In this document: piece by piece, positions 27,538 through 35,690 of the stretch
Numbering within the stretch: position 1 is the first letter of the stretch
Layout: every line of letters begins with the position of its first letter
NCBI GenBank assembly: GCA_030066295.1
Contig: JASJBX010000006.1
Coordinates: 1-36,837, forward strand
DNA from: Crocosphaera sp.
Lineage (GTDB): Bacteria; Cyanobacteriota; Cyanobacteriia; Cyanobacteriales; Microcystaceae
DNA length: 36,837 nucleotides
Direction: 5' to 3'
Position numbers and translations under genes: made by a program
Notes under the pieces: generated by a model
The model's input: only the letters and a program-made list of their open reading frames with translations
Databases searched by the model: none
Told to the model about the DNA's origin: nothing

Positions 27538-30000
27538 TTAACGAGGAACCCCTTGAATCACAGGGCGAATACCGGTCCCATCAAACGGGCCAGGGTTTCC
27601 TCCCCAATTAAAGTCACTAATGCGCAGGGAAAGGGACCCTACTTTTAACACGGTATTATAACGTAACAAAATGCTATAGGTTCGTCGACTGTATTCGATA
27701 AATAAATCCGTGTTAATTTCTTGATCGGTATCGATATTATAGGCACTTTGAACCCCAACTCGCACCGGACCGTATAGTTGTTGGGTAATGCCCCAATTGA
27801 GGGTTTTTAGGTCGGCATAGCGATCAAAGAAAAAGGGGGAAGGATCTCCCCGCAATGCTTGGCTAAAGCTAATATTAAACCCTGTATAGTCGAGAAAAGG
27901 CCGAGAAAAATTGCCCAGTTGTCCCGATAAGGCAATGGTTCCTGATAGGGAAGGTTGAGAGTCTCCATTGCCATAAACACTGGTGACCCCAGTAACCCCA
28001 GTGGATAAAACCAAATAGGGTAAAACTGGTGTAGAGGAGTATTTTAAGCCCTCTTCTGGGGTAGGAGGCAACGCTTGTCCATACCAGAGCAAGAATGGTT
28101 TGTTTAGGGAAGCAGCCCCTTGAACTCTGGTTAAGCTGACGCGACGATCATCCGATTCAGGTCCAATGAGACTGGGACGATCCGTATCTGCATTAACGGT
28201 TTGTATTGACCCTTGATAGCTGAGGCTAATACCGGTCTGGTCGATGGGGATTTGAGGGGAAACCAGAAGTACCCCGAAGCTACTACGGACCGTTTGGAAT
28301 CCTAAAGAGCCATTAAAGAGGCGATCGCGATAATTGTATTCCAATCTCACATCATAGGGGGTAAGGGGATTACCAAAACGGTACTGTACAAAGGTTTTGG
28401 TTCGCAGTCGCTCTTCAATGTCAGCAAATTCTAAACTGGTGAGGGAGGTTCTGGAAAAAAAGGTGGTTTGTGGGCTTAAATTGGCATTAAATTCGTTAAT
28501 GAAGCCGAAGGTAGGGGGACTGATGGCATCAATCTCGTCTTGATCTTCCTCAAATAAGTCGGTATTGCGATCATCGACGGTGAGTCCTTGGGGGTCAATC
28601 CCTTTTTGGAGGTAGTATTGGGGGGTTACTTGCCAACTGAGGGTATCGGTGTCAATCACATTAAACCCCCGTTCTACAAAGAAACCCCCGCGATCGCGAT
28701 CGTCATAGCCAAAGCCGATCACCCCAGGTTGGCGATCGCGTCGGTCAAAAATCAAACGATCTTGGGCAGGAAACGAATTGGCCTGATCCAGTACCACCCG
28801 AGAGTTGGTGAGTTTGACTTCATCCACTAAGGGAGCAATATTGCGAAAGGTGGCTGTTTCTGCCCGTACTTCTACTTCTGGGGGAGAAAAGGGATCGTTG
28901 GTTAAACGGGCATCGGTCGCCCGCCAACCGTCGGCGTCAAACTCCATCCGCTCTGCTTCAAAGCGAATGCGATTAATTTGTCCCCCACTTCCTTGTCCTG
29001 TATTTCCTCCGATATTCTGAATATCTTCTTCTCCGAAGGACAAGCCAAAGGAGTAACTAATGCCTTGCGCTCTTGTAATGCGTTGTAGGGGTTGTTCTAG
29101 GGCGAGTCGTTCGTTCAGGGTTCGGTTGGGAATTAAGTTGTTATCCACCGCACTGGGCAAGGTTGGCGCAAAATCTTGGCCGGTGGTGGGTTGATAGATT
29201 TCCCCATTGGCTTCAAAAATGACTCCGCTATCTTGAACAAAATAATACTCAAATCGTTCTCCCCGTAGGGTTTGTTCTCCGCGATCGAGGACGACGTTGC
29301 CTTCGGCCACGGCAAATTGGTCGGGAAGGTTAATCCAGAGGCGATCGGCTAATAATACCCCATTGGCAAAGCGCATGATCACTTTGCCTTCGGCATACAC
29401 CACTTCCCTTTCTGCGTCGTATTCTTGGCGATCAGACACCAATTCTACTACTCCTACGGCTTCGGAGGCGAGAGAATCGGTGGTTTCCCCTTGTCCTTGT
29501 GCGATCGTTGGGGATGGGGGGATCACTAATTCCGAGGGGGCTGTTTGAGGGGTTCGGGGTTTGAGTAATAAACGACTGGCTTGGGGAGAGCGAGGGTTTA
29601 ACTTGATAATTTTGGAAACATTCGCTTTATCCGTTGCTACCACAGGAGAAGACGGTGGAGATGAGGATTTTCCCGTTGTGATGGGATCTCCTAAAACATC
29701 TGCTGTTTGTCCCGTTGATGGTAAGGAAGGAGTCAAACCTTGTTCTAATAGGTCTTCGGGTGATGATAAATAAAACTCTACTACCTCTGGGGGATTGGTC
29801 TGAACGGCTGGAGACAGTGGCAGGGTTACGGGTATGGTAACTCCCTCAGCCGATAACTGAGTTAATAATGTTTCAGGTTTAGTAATTTCTCTCGGTTGTC
29901 CTGGAGAATGGAGTCCAGGAGGCGGCTGCTTTTCCGTGATGGGAGAAACAACGGGTTCAATTTGGGCTGGAGGATTAGGTGGTGGAACGAATGGGGGCAT
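27538..30000 (-). CDS. DUF3769 outer-membrane beta-barrel protein (LptD-like)
   Basis: The 820-residue protein is the cyanobacterial DUF3769 type, related to LptD, which inserts LPS into the outer leaflet. Residues 1-185 are proline-rich and of low complexity. Residues 187-275 form an OstA-like jellyroll domain (VSDRQEYDAEREVVYAEGKV, DGSGV-type repeats). The rest is a beta-barrel with regular alternating strands and a terminal SLRISDFNWGG end. There is no N-terminal signal peptide at the ATG, and an in-frame TGA lies a few codons upstream. The apparent absence is worth checking against relatives. It lies 81 bases from rpsP, on the same strand. Confidence 0.85.
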   Translation of the reverse strand: MPPFVPPPNPPAQIEPVVSPITEKQPPPGLHSPGQPREITKPETLLTQLSAEGVTIPVTLPLSPAVQTNPPEVVEFYLSSPEDLLEQGLTPSLPSTGQTADVLGDPITTGKSSSPPSSPVVATDKANVSKIIKLNPRSPQASRLLLKPRTPQTAPSELVIPPSPTIAQGQGETTDSLASEAVGVVELVSDRQEYDAEREVVYAEGKVIMRFANGVLLADRLWINLPDQFAVAEGNVVLDRGEQTLRGERFEYYFVQDSGVIFEANGEIYQPTTGQDFAPTLPSAVDNNLIPNRTLNERLALEQPLQRITRAQGISYSFGLSFGEEDIQNIGGNTGQGSGGQINRIRFEAERMEFDADGWRATDARLTNDPFSPPEVEVRAETATFRNIAPLVDEVKLTNSRVVLDQANSFPAQDRLIFDRRDRQPGVIGFGYDDRDRGGFFVERGFNVIDTDTLSWQVTPQYYLQKGIDPQGLTVDDRNTDLFEEDQDEIDAISPPTFGFINEFNANLSPQTTFFSRTSLTSLEFADIEERLRTKTFVQYRFGNPLTPYDVRLEYNYRDRLFNGSLGFQTVRSSFGVLLVSPQIPIDQTGISLSYQGSIQTVNADTDRPSLIGPESDDRRVSLTRVQGAASLNKPFLLWYGQALPPTPEEGLKYSSTPVLPYLVLSTGVTGVTSVYGNGDSQPSLSGTIALSGQLGNFSRPFLDYTGFNISFSQALRGDPSPFFFDRYADLKTLNWGITQQLYGPVRVGVQSAYNIDTDQEINTDLFIEYSRRTYSILLRYNTVLKVGSLSLRISDFNWGGNPGPFDGTGIRPVIQGVPR

Positions 30001-30104
30001 CTTAAATTGATAGTATCAAGCTTAAAGGTTTAGTGGCTACCTGCAGCGTGATCAAATGAGATGAGACGGGGACGAGCCAGATCTCGCCCCTATCGTTTTA
30101 CTCA

Positions 30105-30385
30105 CCTAAGGTGACACTCCACTGCGTAAACGCGAGTGGATTCTTGGGCTGAATTTTGCCGCCACTAGCTGTGCTAGTTTTGGTCTTACAGTCTCATGTC
30201 TAGTCCGACTACACCTTTTACAGCAAGCACTCTGATGGACTACTCCCCAAGCGTAAATTCGGGTATGCCTTACCCTATTTGATTGTTAGTTGCTACCAGT
30301 TATGGTTAGAGATTTAGGCGTTACGGAGTATCGCTTGTTTCCTGCGTTGCCAAGGTCATCGACCTATGCAATAGGTTAACACAAA
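30105..30385 (-). mobile_element. Decayed IS200/IS605-type tnpB relic and right end
   Basis: On the minus strand the relic ends with GAATCCACTCGCGTTTACGC and then AGTGGAGTGTCACC (hairpin CCACTCGCG/CGCAGTGG). This matches in layout the right end of the intact tnpB at 35657-35690 (hairpin, then GAGTGTCA). Upstream, one frame reads TASGGKIQPKNPLAF, a tnpB C-terminus type I have seen in cyanobacterial elements; several stops precede it. The remaining part is non-coding and may still be structured RNA. Confidence 0.55.
30353..30376. repeat. Mutually exclusive overlapping hairpins
   Basis: AGGTC (30353-30357) pairs with GACCT (30361-30365), while ACCTAT (30362-30367) pairs with ATAGGT (30371-30376). 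The arms share bases, so only one hairpin can form at a time. They lie beside the IS relic, downstream of psbI. Confidence 0.45.
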
Positions 30386-30415
30386 GTCCCCCGTTTAGGG
30401 GGAGGGTTTAAACCC
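30386..30415 (-). terminator. Candidate psbI terminator
   Basis: TCCCCC-GTTTA-GGGGGA (30387-30403) is a strong 6-bp stem, next to the palindrome GGGTTTAAACCC (30404-30415), about 27-55 bases past the psbI stop. The minus-strand flank CTTTGTGTT is only moderately T-rich. Confidence 0.5.
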
Positions 30416-30441
30416 AATTCTTCCATAAGTAAATGTGATGT

Positions 30442-30558
30442 TTATTCAAAGTCCTTGCGTCCAGGGTTACGAGTGGGATCACTCGAAAGAAAACCAAAAA
30501 CGAATAAGGAAATGAAGAAAGCGACAACGATGTAAACAGCAATTTTTAAGGTTAGCAT
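30442..30558 (-). CDS. psbI: Photosystem II reaction centre protein PsbI
   Basis: The 38-residue product [20 protein letters not shown] continues [18 protein letters not shown], which is PsbI in full. It is a single-helix subunit next to the D1/D2 core of photosystem II and takes part in early reaction-centre assembly. AGGAG precedes the ATG. The gene lies 101 bases downstream of rimI on the same strand. Confidence 0.97.
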   Translation of the reverse strand: MLTLKIAVYIVVAFFISLFVFGFLSSDPTRNPGRKDFE

Positions 30559-30659
30559 AGTATTTTGTTCTCCTGATGGGGAGTTTATCCCTAGCAAATG
30601 TTAATTGTTCCTATCTGACTTTAACCTATGGATGGACATTTTGTCTTCCTTGTGGATAA

Positions 30660-31190
30660 CTAATGTTGACAGTGTAACGGGAGTCCTCTGGCAACATTCA
30701 AGATAGACAATTCTTGCTGAAACTGAGGAGACTGTAAACCACTACGCCAGAGAACCAGCGCATCCTCTCCTGTGCTTTTATAATATCCTTTCCGTTGTCC
30801 TGCGACCTGAAAGCCAAACTTTTCATATAAGGAAAGGGCCGGTTGATTAGAAACCCTGACCTCTAGGGTCGCACGTTGAAGATGGCGACGAATAGCATCC
30901 TGAAGCAAACCGTAAAGTAATAATTGCCCCAACCCTTGGCCTTGATACGGAGGAGCGACCATTAATAAGGTAATGTGTGCTTCTTCTAAGATTTCCCAAA
31001 AACATCCGCAGCCAATGATGGTCTGAGTTAAATCGCAAGACAAAACCCAAAAATGACTATTGGGACTTTGTAACTCCCGTTGATAGCCATTTTTTGACCA
31101 TAAACCCCCCAGACAAGTTCGATCTAGGGCCACCAGTTCATCTAAATCAGTTAGCTGAGGCCTATAAAGTTTAACTGTAGGAGATGACAT
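30660..31190 (-). CDS. rimI: RimI-like ribosomal protein/peptide alanine N-acetyltransferase
   Basis: The 176-residue GNAT enzyme transfers acetyl from acetyl-CoA to an N-terminal alpha-amino group, classically that of ribosomal protein S18. The acetyl-CoA loop QGQGLG lies at residues 83-88 (VAPPYQGQGLGQLLLYGLL). The region TLEVRVSNQPALSLYEKFGF corresponds to motif B of RimI. An N-terminal YRPQLTDLDELVALD and a roughly 30-residue C-terminal extension complete it. The exact target in this organism is not known. psbI follows on the same strand. Confidence 0.85.
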   Translation of the reverse strand: MSSPTVKLYRPQLTDLDELVALDRTCLGGLWSKNGYQRELQSPNSHFWVLSCDLTQTIIGCGCFWEILEEAHITLLMVAPPYQGQGLGQLLLYGLLQDAIRRHLQRATLEVRVSNQPALSLYEKFGFQVAGQRKGYYKSTGEDALVLWRSGLQSPQFQQELSILNVARGLPLHCQH

Positions 31191-31489
31191 GAAAAAAAGT
31201 TAGCTTGGAGAATTTCTACCACCAGACTATCATTTCTCACTGTCGTAGGAAAGACAGTGAGAAAAAATTAAGAGACATTGACCAAATCTTTACAACTATC
31301 TACTAATACTAATAAGTGTATCCGATAAAGCTTCTTGCAGTGTGGCTTAACACTGACTTCCGAGATAGTTTTATGGCTCGTTTTTGGCTCAAGCCAAAAT
31401 CTATAAATATGATGAAACGTGAACCCTATTCAAAATCTAGGCGTTAGATTGCTATCATAGATAGCTATATTGTGTGAGGAGTTCTACTC
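31191..31489. other. Divergent spacer with several palindromes
   Basis: The 299 bases between divergent rimI and the 31490 gene hold no supported gene. Three inverted repeats are present: 12-bp arms at 31233-31244/31253-31264, a 6-bp pair CAGTGT/ACACTG (31338-31355), and TTTTGGCT-CA-AGCCAAAA (31382-31399). They may be operators or transcript leaders. Confidence 0.5.
31233..31264. repeat. Perfect 12-bp-arm inverted repeat near rimI
   Basis: TTTCTCACTGTC and GACAGTGAGAAA flank GTAGGAAA. No T run follows on either strand, so it is not a standard terminator. It begins 43 bases upstream of the rimI start. Confidence 0.65.
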
Positions 31490-32434
31490 ATGAAAGTATT
31501 ACTCGATGTCATTAAGACTCTATTGTTAATCAACGGGGCTGTTGTCCTTCCCTCTTTTCTTTTGGTTATGGCTGTCTCCGAGCAGCACTCAACCAACATG
31601 GCCACGGCGGATAACGTCTCTTCAAAATTCCATCGGAATGTTGAAGATGAGACCCCAGTTTATAGGCGGCAGTTAGAACAACTTGCAGTTGAAAAAAATC
31701 AGTTGCAAGCAAAATTGGAAGCCTCCCAACAACGGACTCAAACGGTTAGACCTGTGTCAAGCAATCCTGCGCCGACACAGAATAGGCCAACTCAAGTCAA
31801 TTCTGTTGTTTCATCCCCAACGGTAACCGCTCAATCAAAACCGGTGGTCAAACCATCGGGTGGGTCTCAGGTCACAATAATTTCCCAAGCCAAGCTACCC
31901 CCCGAACCCCCTCAACCGTCAGTGCCAAACGCTGTCGTGTCTCCCCTTCGGGAAACCGATAGGGCGACTGTCAAGCCGCAAAGCCTCTCCAAGCGAGTCT
32001 CTGAGGTTAATATATCTGCCAATCCTGCACAGACTCATAAGGGATCTGCTGCTAATCAGTCTGCTGAGCCAAAGGTTGCCACAGCCATTCCCAAAGGGTT
32101 TATCTCAGTGGATGATTTGAAGAAGAAGGAGAAAAGCCCAACGCCAGTTTCTTCTCGTTCAATCGTGGCTTCTCAGGGTAAATCTCCTATGGATTTGTCT
32201 AAAGACTTGGCTGCGGGCTTGATTGTTGCAGGTAATCGCAACGAACTGAGTCACAAAAGCACCACCTACAGAAAAGTTCAGACTGCCATTGGTTCATTGC
32301 GTAAAGGCAGTAGCCAAACCCTAGAGGAAGCCGCTCAACGGGCAGGCATTGACTTAGAAACGTTAACCTGGGTTGCTTACTACGGGCAGAATCGTCCTGG
32401 AGGGATTCAAATCAGCCGAGCCAACCTTAAATAA
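31490..32434 (+). CDS. Membrane-anchored protein of unknown function
   Basis: The 314-residue product has an N-terminal membrane segment (about residues 7-29, VIKTLLLINGAVVLPSFLLV) and a short coiled coil (about 55-83, RRQLEQLAVEKNQLQAKLEA). A long proline/serine/threonine-rich linker (about 85-215) follows. The compact helical C-terminus (about 245-314) contains TYRKVQTAIGSLRKGSSQTLEEAAQRAGIDLETLTWVAYYGQNRPGG as two blocks. The last part looks like a small binding domain, perhaps helix-turn-helix-like; I do not recognise it. GAGGAG ahead of the ATG is a strong ribosome-binding site. A response regulator/kinase pair follows 67 bases later, perhaps co-transcribed. Confidence 0.7.
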   Translation: MKVLLDVIKTLLLINGAVVLPSFLLVMAVSEQHSTNMATADNVSSKFHRNVEDETPVYRRQLEQLAVEKNQLQAKLEASQQRTQTVRPVSSNPAPTQNRPTQVNSVVSSPTVTAQSKPVVKPSGGSQVTIISQAKLPPEPPQPSVPNAVVSPLRETDRATVKPQSLSKRVSEVNISANPAQTHKGSAANQSAEPKVATAIPKGFISVDDLKKKEKSPTPVSSRSIVASQGKSPMDLSKDLAAGLIVAGNRNELSHKSTTYRKVQTAIGSLRKGSSQTLEEAAQRAGIDLETLTWVAYYGQNRPGGIQISRANLK

Positions 32435-32501
32435 TGCTTTGAGGTGGTGCTGATTGTTGTTGTTTGTTCTGTTGTATTAGTAAATTCTATCTATCAGCAT
32501 C

Positions 32502-33179
32502 ATGAAAATCTTAGTTGTCGAAGATGATGAAAACATCGTCATTCCTATCGAAGAGGATCTGGACGAAAAAAACTATATTGTCGAAGTGGCCAGTGATGGT
32601 CAAGAAGCCAAGGAACTTATCGATGTTTTTGATTACGATGTCATTGTCTTGGATGTCATGTTGCCGAAACTGGATGGGATCACTTTGTGTCAACAACTAC
32701 GATCGAATGGCTGTCGAACACCTATTTTGATGTTAACAGCCAGAGACACCATCAAAGATAGGGTGAAAGGACTTGATGCAGGTGCCGATGATTATTTAAT
32801 CAAACCGTTTGATCTCGAAGAACTCTCAGCTAGAATCCGTGCTTTACTCCGTCGGGGAGAAACAACCCTGCCACCTGTTTTAACATGGGGAGGATTACGG
32901 GTTGATCCCAATACTTGTGAAGTGACTTATGAACAACAAGTATTAAGCCTAAGTCCGAAGGAGTATCGTTTGTTAGAGTTTTTTTTACGCCATCCTCGTC
33001 GTATGTTTAGCCGTGCGAAACTGTTAGACCATCTTTGGTCAATGGATCAAATCCCTGAAGAAGCCACTGTTAAAGCCCATATTAGCAGTTTGCGTCAAAA
33101 GCTAAAAACGGCAGGGCTGAAATCGGATGTCATTGAAACAGTCTATGGCTTGGGATATCGTCTTAAAGAGTCCCCCTAG
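32502..33179 (+). CDS. OmpR/PhoB-family response regulator
   Basis: The 225-residue protein has an N-terminal receiver with acidic pocket EDD (residues 7-9), phospho-acceptor Asp51 (VIVLDVMLPKLDG) and Lys in YLIKPFDLEEL. The C-terminal winged helix includes LSLSPKEYRLLEFFL, the recognition helix TVKAHISSLRQKLK and a YGLGYRL end. Phosphorylation by the kinase encoded 40 bases downstream is expected to change promoter binding; target genes are not known. I cannot name the specific cyanobacterial orthologue. The ATG lacks a clear ribosome-binding site. Confidence 0.95.
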   Translation: MKILVVEDDENIVIPIEEDLDEKNYIVEVASDGQEAKELIDVFDYDVIVLDVMLPKLDGITLCQQLRSNGCRTPILMLTARDTIKDRVKGLDAGADDYLIKPFDLEELSARIRALLRRGETTLPPVLTWGGLRVDPNTCEVTYEQQVLSLSPKEYRLLEFFLRHPRRMFSRAKLLDHLWSMDQIPEEATVKAHISSLRQKLKTAGLKSDVIETVYGLGYRLKESP

Positions 33180-33219
33180 ACCGTTGTAAGTGAAGCTGAG
33201 ATATGGTGAGGTATGATTA

Positions 33220-34476
33220 ATGTTTGAGAATGTACGCTTCCGTCTCCTACTCTTTTACTTACTGGTAATGGAAGGGATTTTGATTTTGTTCGGTGGCAGT
33301 ATCTATGTTTCTTTTACTGGCCACGAGTCTAAGCAACTTGACAGCAAGTTGATGGCGTTAGCCGAAGTAGTGGCACCCACCTTGAGTAAAATTCCCGCTC
33401 AAGATGGTTCTTCTCTCAAGCAGTTAGATAATGATGATCTATTTAATCCTGAAACCCAATCCATAGAATGGTTTGACCATAACAAAAATCTCTTATGGCA
33501 TCAAGGCTCGTTAGAGGTGTCTTCTCAACCGGAACCGGGGTTTCAAGAGGAGGGCTCTGCTGTTCGTAGTGTCACCTTTTCTGTGGCGGTGAATAGTTCA
33601 GAACAGGTACAATCGTCTTCACAAGGTTATGTTCGCATTAGTCAATCGTTAGCAGAATTGGAAACGTCAAAAAACCAACTCCTCTTAATTTTGTCCCTGA
33701 GTGCGGTGGGTGCTTTTAGTTTGGCTGCTGTGGGGGGCTATTTTTTAACAGATACGGCGGTTAAACCCATTGAAGACGCGTACAAGAAGCAACAGCAGTT
33801 TACCGCCGACGCATCCCATGAACTGCGAGGCCCTCTAACTGCGATTAAAGCCTCTATTGATATTATGCGTCGTCATCCCGAACGGTTTGAAGCAAAGGAT
33901 AATAGAAAGGTAGGAGCGATCGCCAGTGCTACGGATCAGATGACTCGGTTAGTGGAAGATTTGCTCTTTTTAGCCCGTACAGAAAAAAAAAAGACAAAAT
34001 CTAATGGGGAATATACATCGATTGCTCTTAATGATTTATTACAAGAATTGGTTGACTTGCTCGAACCCTTAGCCGAAGAAAAAAACATCACCTTACGTTA
34101 TCAAGCTTTTGCTGACGTTACTGTCAGCGGTGATTACGATCAATTGGCCCGTTTATTTTCTAATTTGCTCTATAATGCTCTTAATTATACTTCTGAAAAG
34201 GGGTTGGTGTTGGTTCGTCTGGTCCAACACAAACGCCTGGTTAAAGTGGCGGTAGAAGACAACGGAATCGGCATTGCTCTAGAGGATTTAGCCCATGTTT
34301 TTGACCGATTTTGGCGGGCTGATAAGTCCCGTCATAACAGTGGAGGAACTGGGTTGGGGTTATCTATTGCTAAGGCGATCGCCCAGTCCCATCAAGGAAA
34401 AATTACTGTTACAAGTAAGTTGGGAATCGGTACTTGTTTTGAGGTTTCTTTCCCTATTTCAGAAGAAAAAAAGTGA
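33220..34476 (+). CDS. Sensor histidine kinase
   Basis: The 418-residue kinase has two membrane segments (about residues 8-30 and 154-177) bounding a periplasmic sensor of about 120 residues. It has no clear HAMP domain, so the dimerisation helix follows directly. The H-box is FTADASHELRGPLTA with phospho-accepting His200. The ATPase domain shows N (NLLYNALNYTSEKG), G1 (VEDNGIGIA), F (FDRFWRAD) and G2 (GGTGLGLSIAKAIA) boxes. It pairs with the regulator 40 bases upstream. The stimulus is unknown. It converges with prs. Confidence 0.95.
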   Translation: MFENVRFRLLLFYLLVMEGILILFGGSIYVSFTGHESKQLDSKLMALAEVVAPTLSKIPAQDGSSLKQLDNDDLFNPETQSIEWFDHNKNLLWHQGSLEVSSQPEPGFQEEGSAVRSVTFSVAVNSSEQVQSSSQGYVRISQSLAELETSKNQLLLILSLSAVGAFSLAAVGGYFLTDTAVKPIEDAYKKQQQFTADASHELRGPLTAIKASIDIMRRHPERFEAKDNRKVGAIASATDQMTRLVEDLLFLARTEKKKTKSNGEYTSIALNDLLQELVDLLEPLAEEKNITLRYQAFADVTVSGDYDQLARLFSNLLYNALNYTSEKGLVLVRLVQHKRLVKVAVEDNGIGIALEDLAHVFDRFWRADKSRHNSGGTGLGLSIAKAIAQSHQGKITVTSKLGIGTCFEVSFPISEEKK

Positions 34477-34507
34477 AGTACCCTAACCATATATGAAAGG
34501 TCTAGAG

Positions 34508-35500
34508 TCATCGGAACATACTACTAACAGAAGTGTCCTCATGAATACGCCAAATCGCTTCCCCTAATAAATTAGCCACGGATAGGACGGTTAGCTGGTC
34601 AAAATGATGTTCTTCTGGGATAGGGATGGTATTGGTTACAATGACCTCCTCTAACACTCCACTGGACAGACGAGAGACAGCAGGACCGGAGAACACGGCA
34701 TGGGTCGCACAAGCATACACCTGTCTTGCCCCTTCTTCCCGTAGCAATTTCGCCCCTTCGGTAATGGTTCCTGCGGTATCAATCATGTCATCCACCAAGA
34801 CGGCGGTTTTGCCCTTGACATCGCCGATGACATTCATGACTTCAGCCACATTATGGGACTGACGACGTTTATCAATAATTGCTAAAGGTGCATCATCTAA
34901 CTTTTTGGCAAACGCTCTGGCTCGAGCAACGCCCCCCACATCGGGGGAAACGATGACAATATCCGAGAGGTCTTTCGTGGCAAAATAATCAAGTAAAACT
35001 GGGGTACTGTAAATATGATCAAAAGGAATATCAAAATAACCTTGTATTTGTGCCGAGTGTAAATCCATGGCTAAAACCCGATTAGCTCCCGCTTCAACAA
35101 TCAAATTGGCCACTAATTTAGCGGTAATGGATTCACGACCGGCGGTTTTGCGATCAGCCCTGGCATAACCATAATAGGGGATCACAGCCGTAATTTGTCT
35201 AGCTGATGCTCGACGACAAGCATCAACCATGATCAATAATTCCATAAAATGGTCATTGACCGGGTTACAACAGGGTTGAATTAAATAAACATCACAACCT
35301 CGGATGGATTCTTGAATTTGGATATACAATTCACCATCAGCAAATCGTTTACGAATCATCGGCCCGATGTCCATCCCTAAATAACGGGCGACTTCTTGGG
35401 CTAACGGCATATTTGATGATCCACAAAACAAACTCAGACGATTATTATCTGACAATGAAGACACCGCCAGATGTGGCATTAATATAGGAGTATGACTCAC
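34508..35500 (-). CDS. prs: Ribose-phosphate pyrophosphokinase (PRPP synthase)
   Basis: This enzyme transfers pyrophosphate from ATP to ribose-5-phosphate, making PRPP for nucleotide, histidine and tryptophan synthesis. The 330-residue protein shows DACRRASARQITAVIPYYGYARADRK and the catalytic flexible loop, DLHSAQIQGYFDIP, and SPDVGGVARARAFAKKL. The PRPP-binding loop VLVDDMIDTAGTITEGA is also clear. About 20 extra residues precede the conserved start SLFCGSSNMPLAQEVA. It is monocistronic on the minus strand; the upstream 170 bases lead to the TnpB element. Confidence 0.97.
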   Translation of the reverse strand: MSHTPILMPHLAVSSLSDNNRLSLFCGSSNMPLAQEVARYLGMDIGPMIRKRFADGELYIQIQESIRGCDVYLIQPCCNPVNDHFMELLIMVDACRRASARQITAVIPYYGYARADRKTAGRESITAKLVANLIVEAGANRVLAMDLHSAQIQGYFDIPFDHIYSTPVLLDYFATKDLSDIVIVSPDVGGVARARAFAKKLDDAPLAIIDKRRQSHNVAEVMNVIGDVKGKTAVLVDDMIDTAGTITEGAKLLREEGARQVYACATHAVFSGPAVSRLSSGVLEEVIVTNTIPIPEEHHFDQLTVLSVANLLGEAIWRIHEDTSVSSMFR

Positions 35501-35656
35501 AGCAGACTCTTGACCCTTAATTCATAGCAGTTCTATCATCTCAGGTTTTTTGATTATCTGATCAGATTTATCACTATTTTAATCATATCGAGATTTGCAT
35601 TGAAACAGCGAAATTACAGAGAAATTTAGGCTTTCTCGTCGTAGTTTTCCCTCTAT

Positions 35657-35690
35657 TGACACTCCCCGCCCTATAAGTGCGGGGATTCTT
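35657..35690 (-). mobile_element. TnpB element right end (hairpin) and presumed omega-RNA 3' scaffold
   Basis: The stem CCCCGC/GCGGGG (35664-35669 and 35679-35684) with CCTATAAGT loop lies just before and partly inside the tnpB stop region, followed on the minus strand by GAGTGTCAA. In IS200/IS605-type systems the transcript covering the tnpB 3' end and right end forms the omega-RNA. The flanking host bases (below 35657) would be its guide. Confidence 0.6.

Noticed and set aside
29561-29773. Frames opposite the DUF3769 gene
   Set aside because: Shadows of the proline-rich DUF3769 coding region; none shows a domain.
31233-31264. Terminator for rimI or its neighbour
   Set aside because: It lies upstream of both divergent genes and has no T run.
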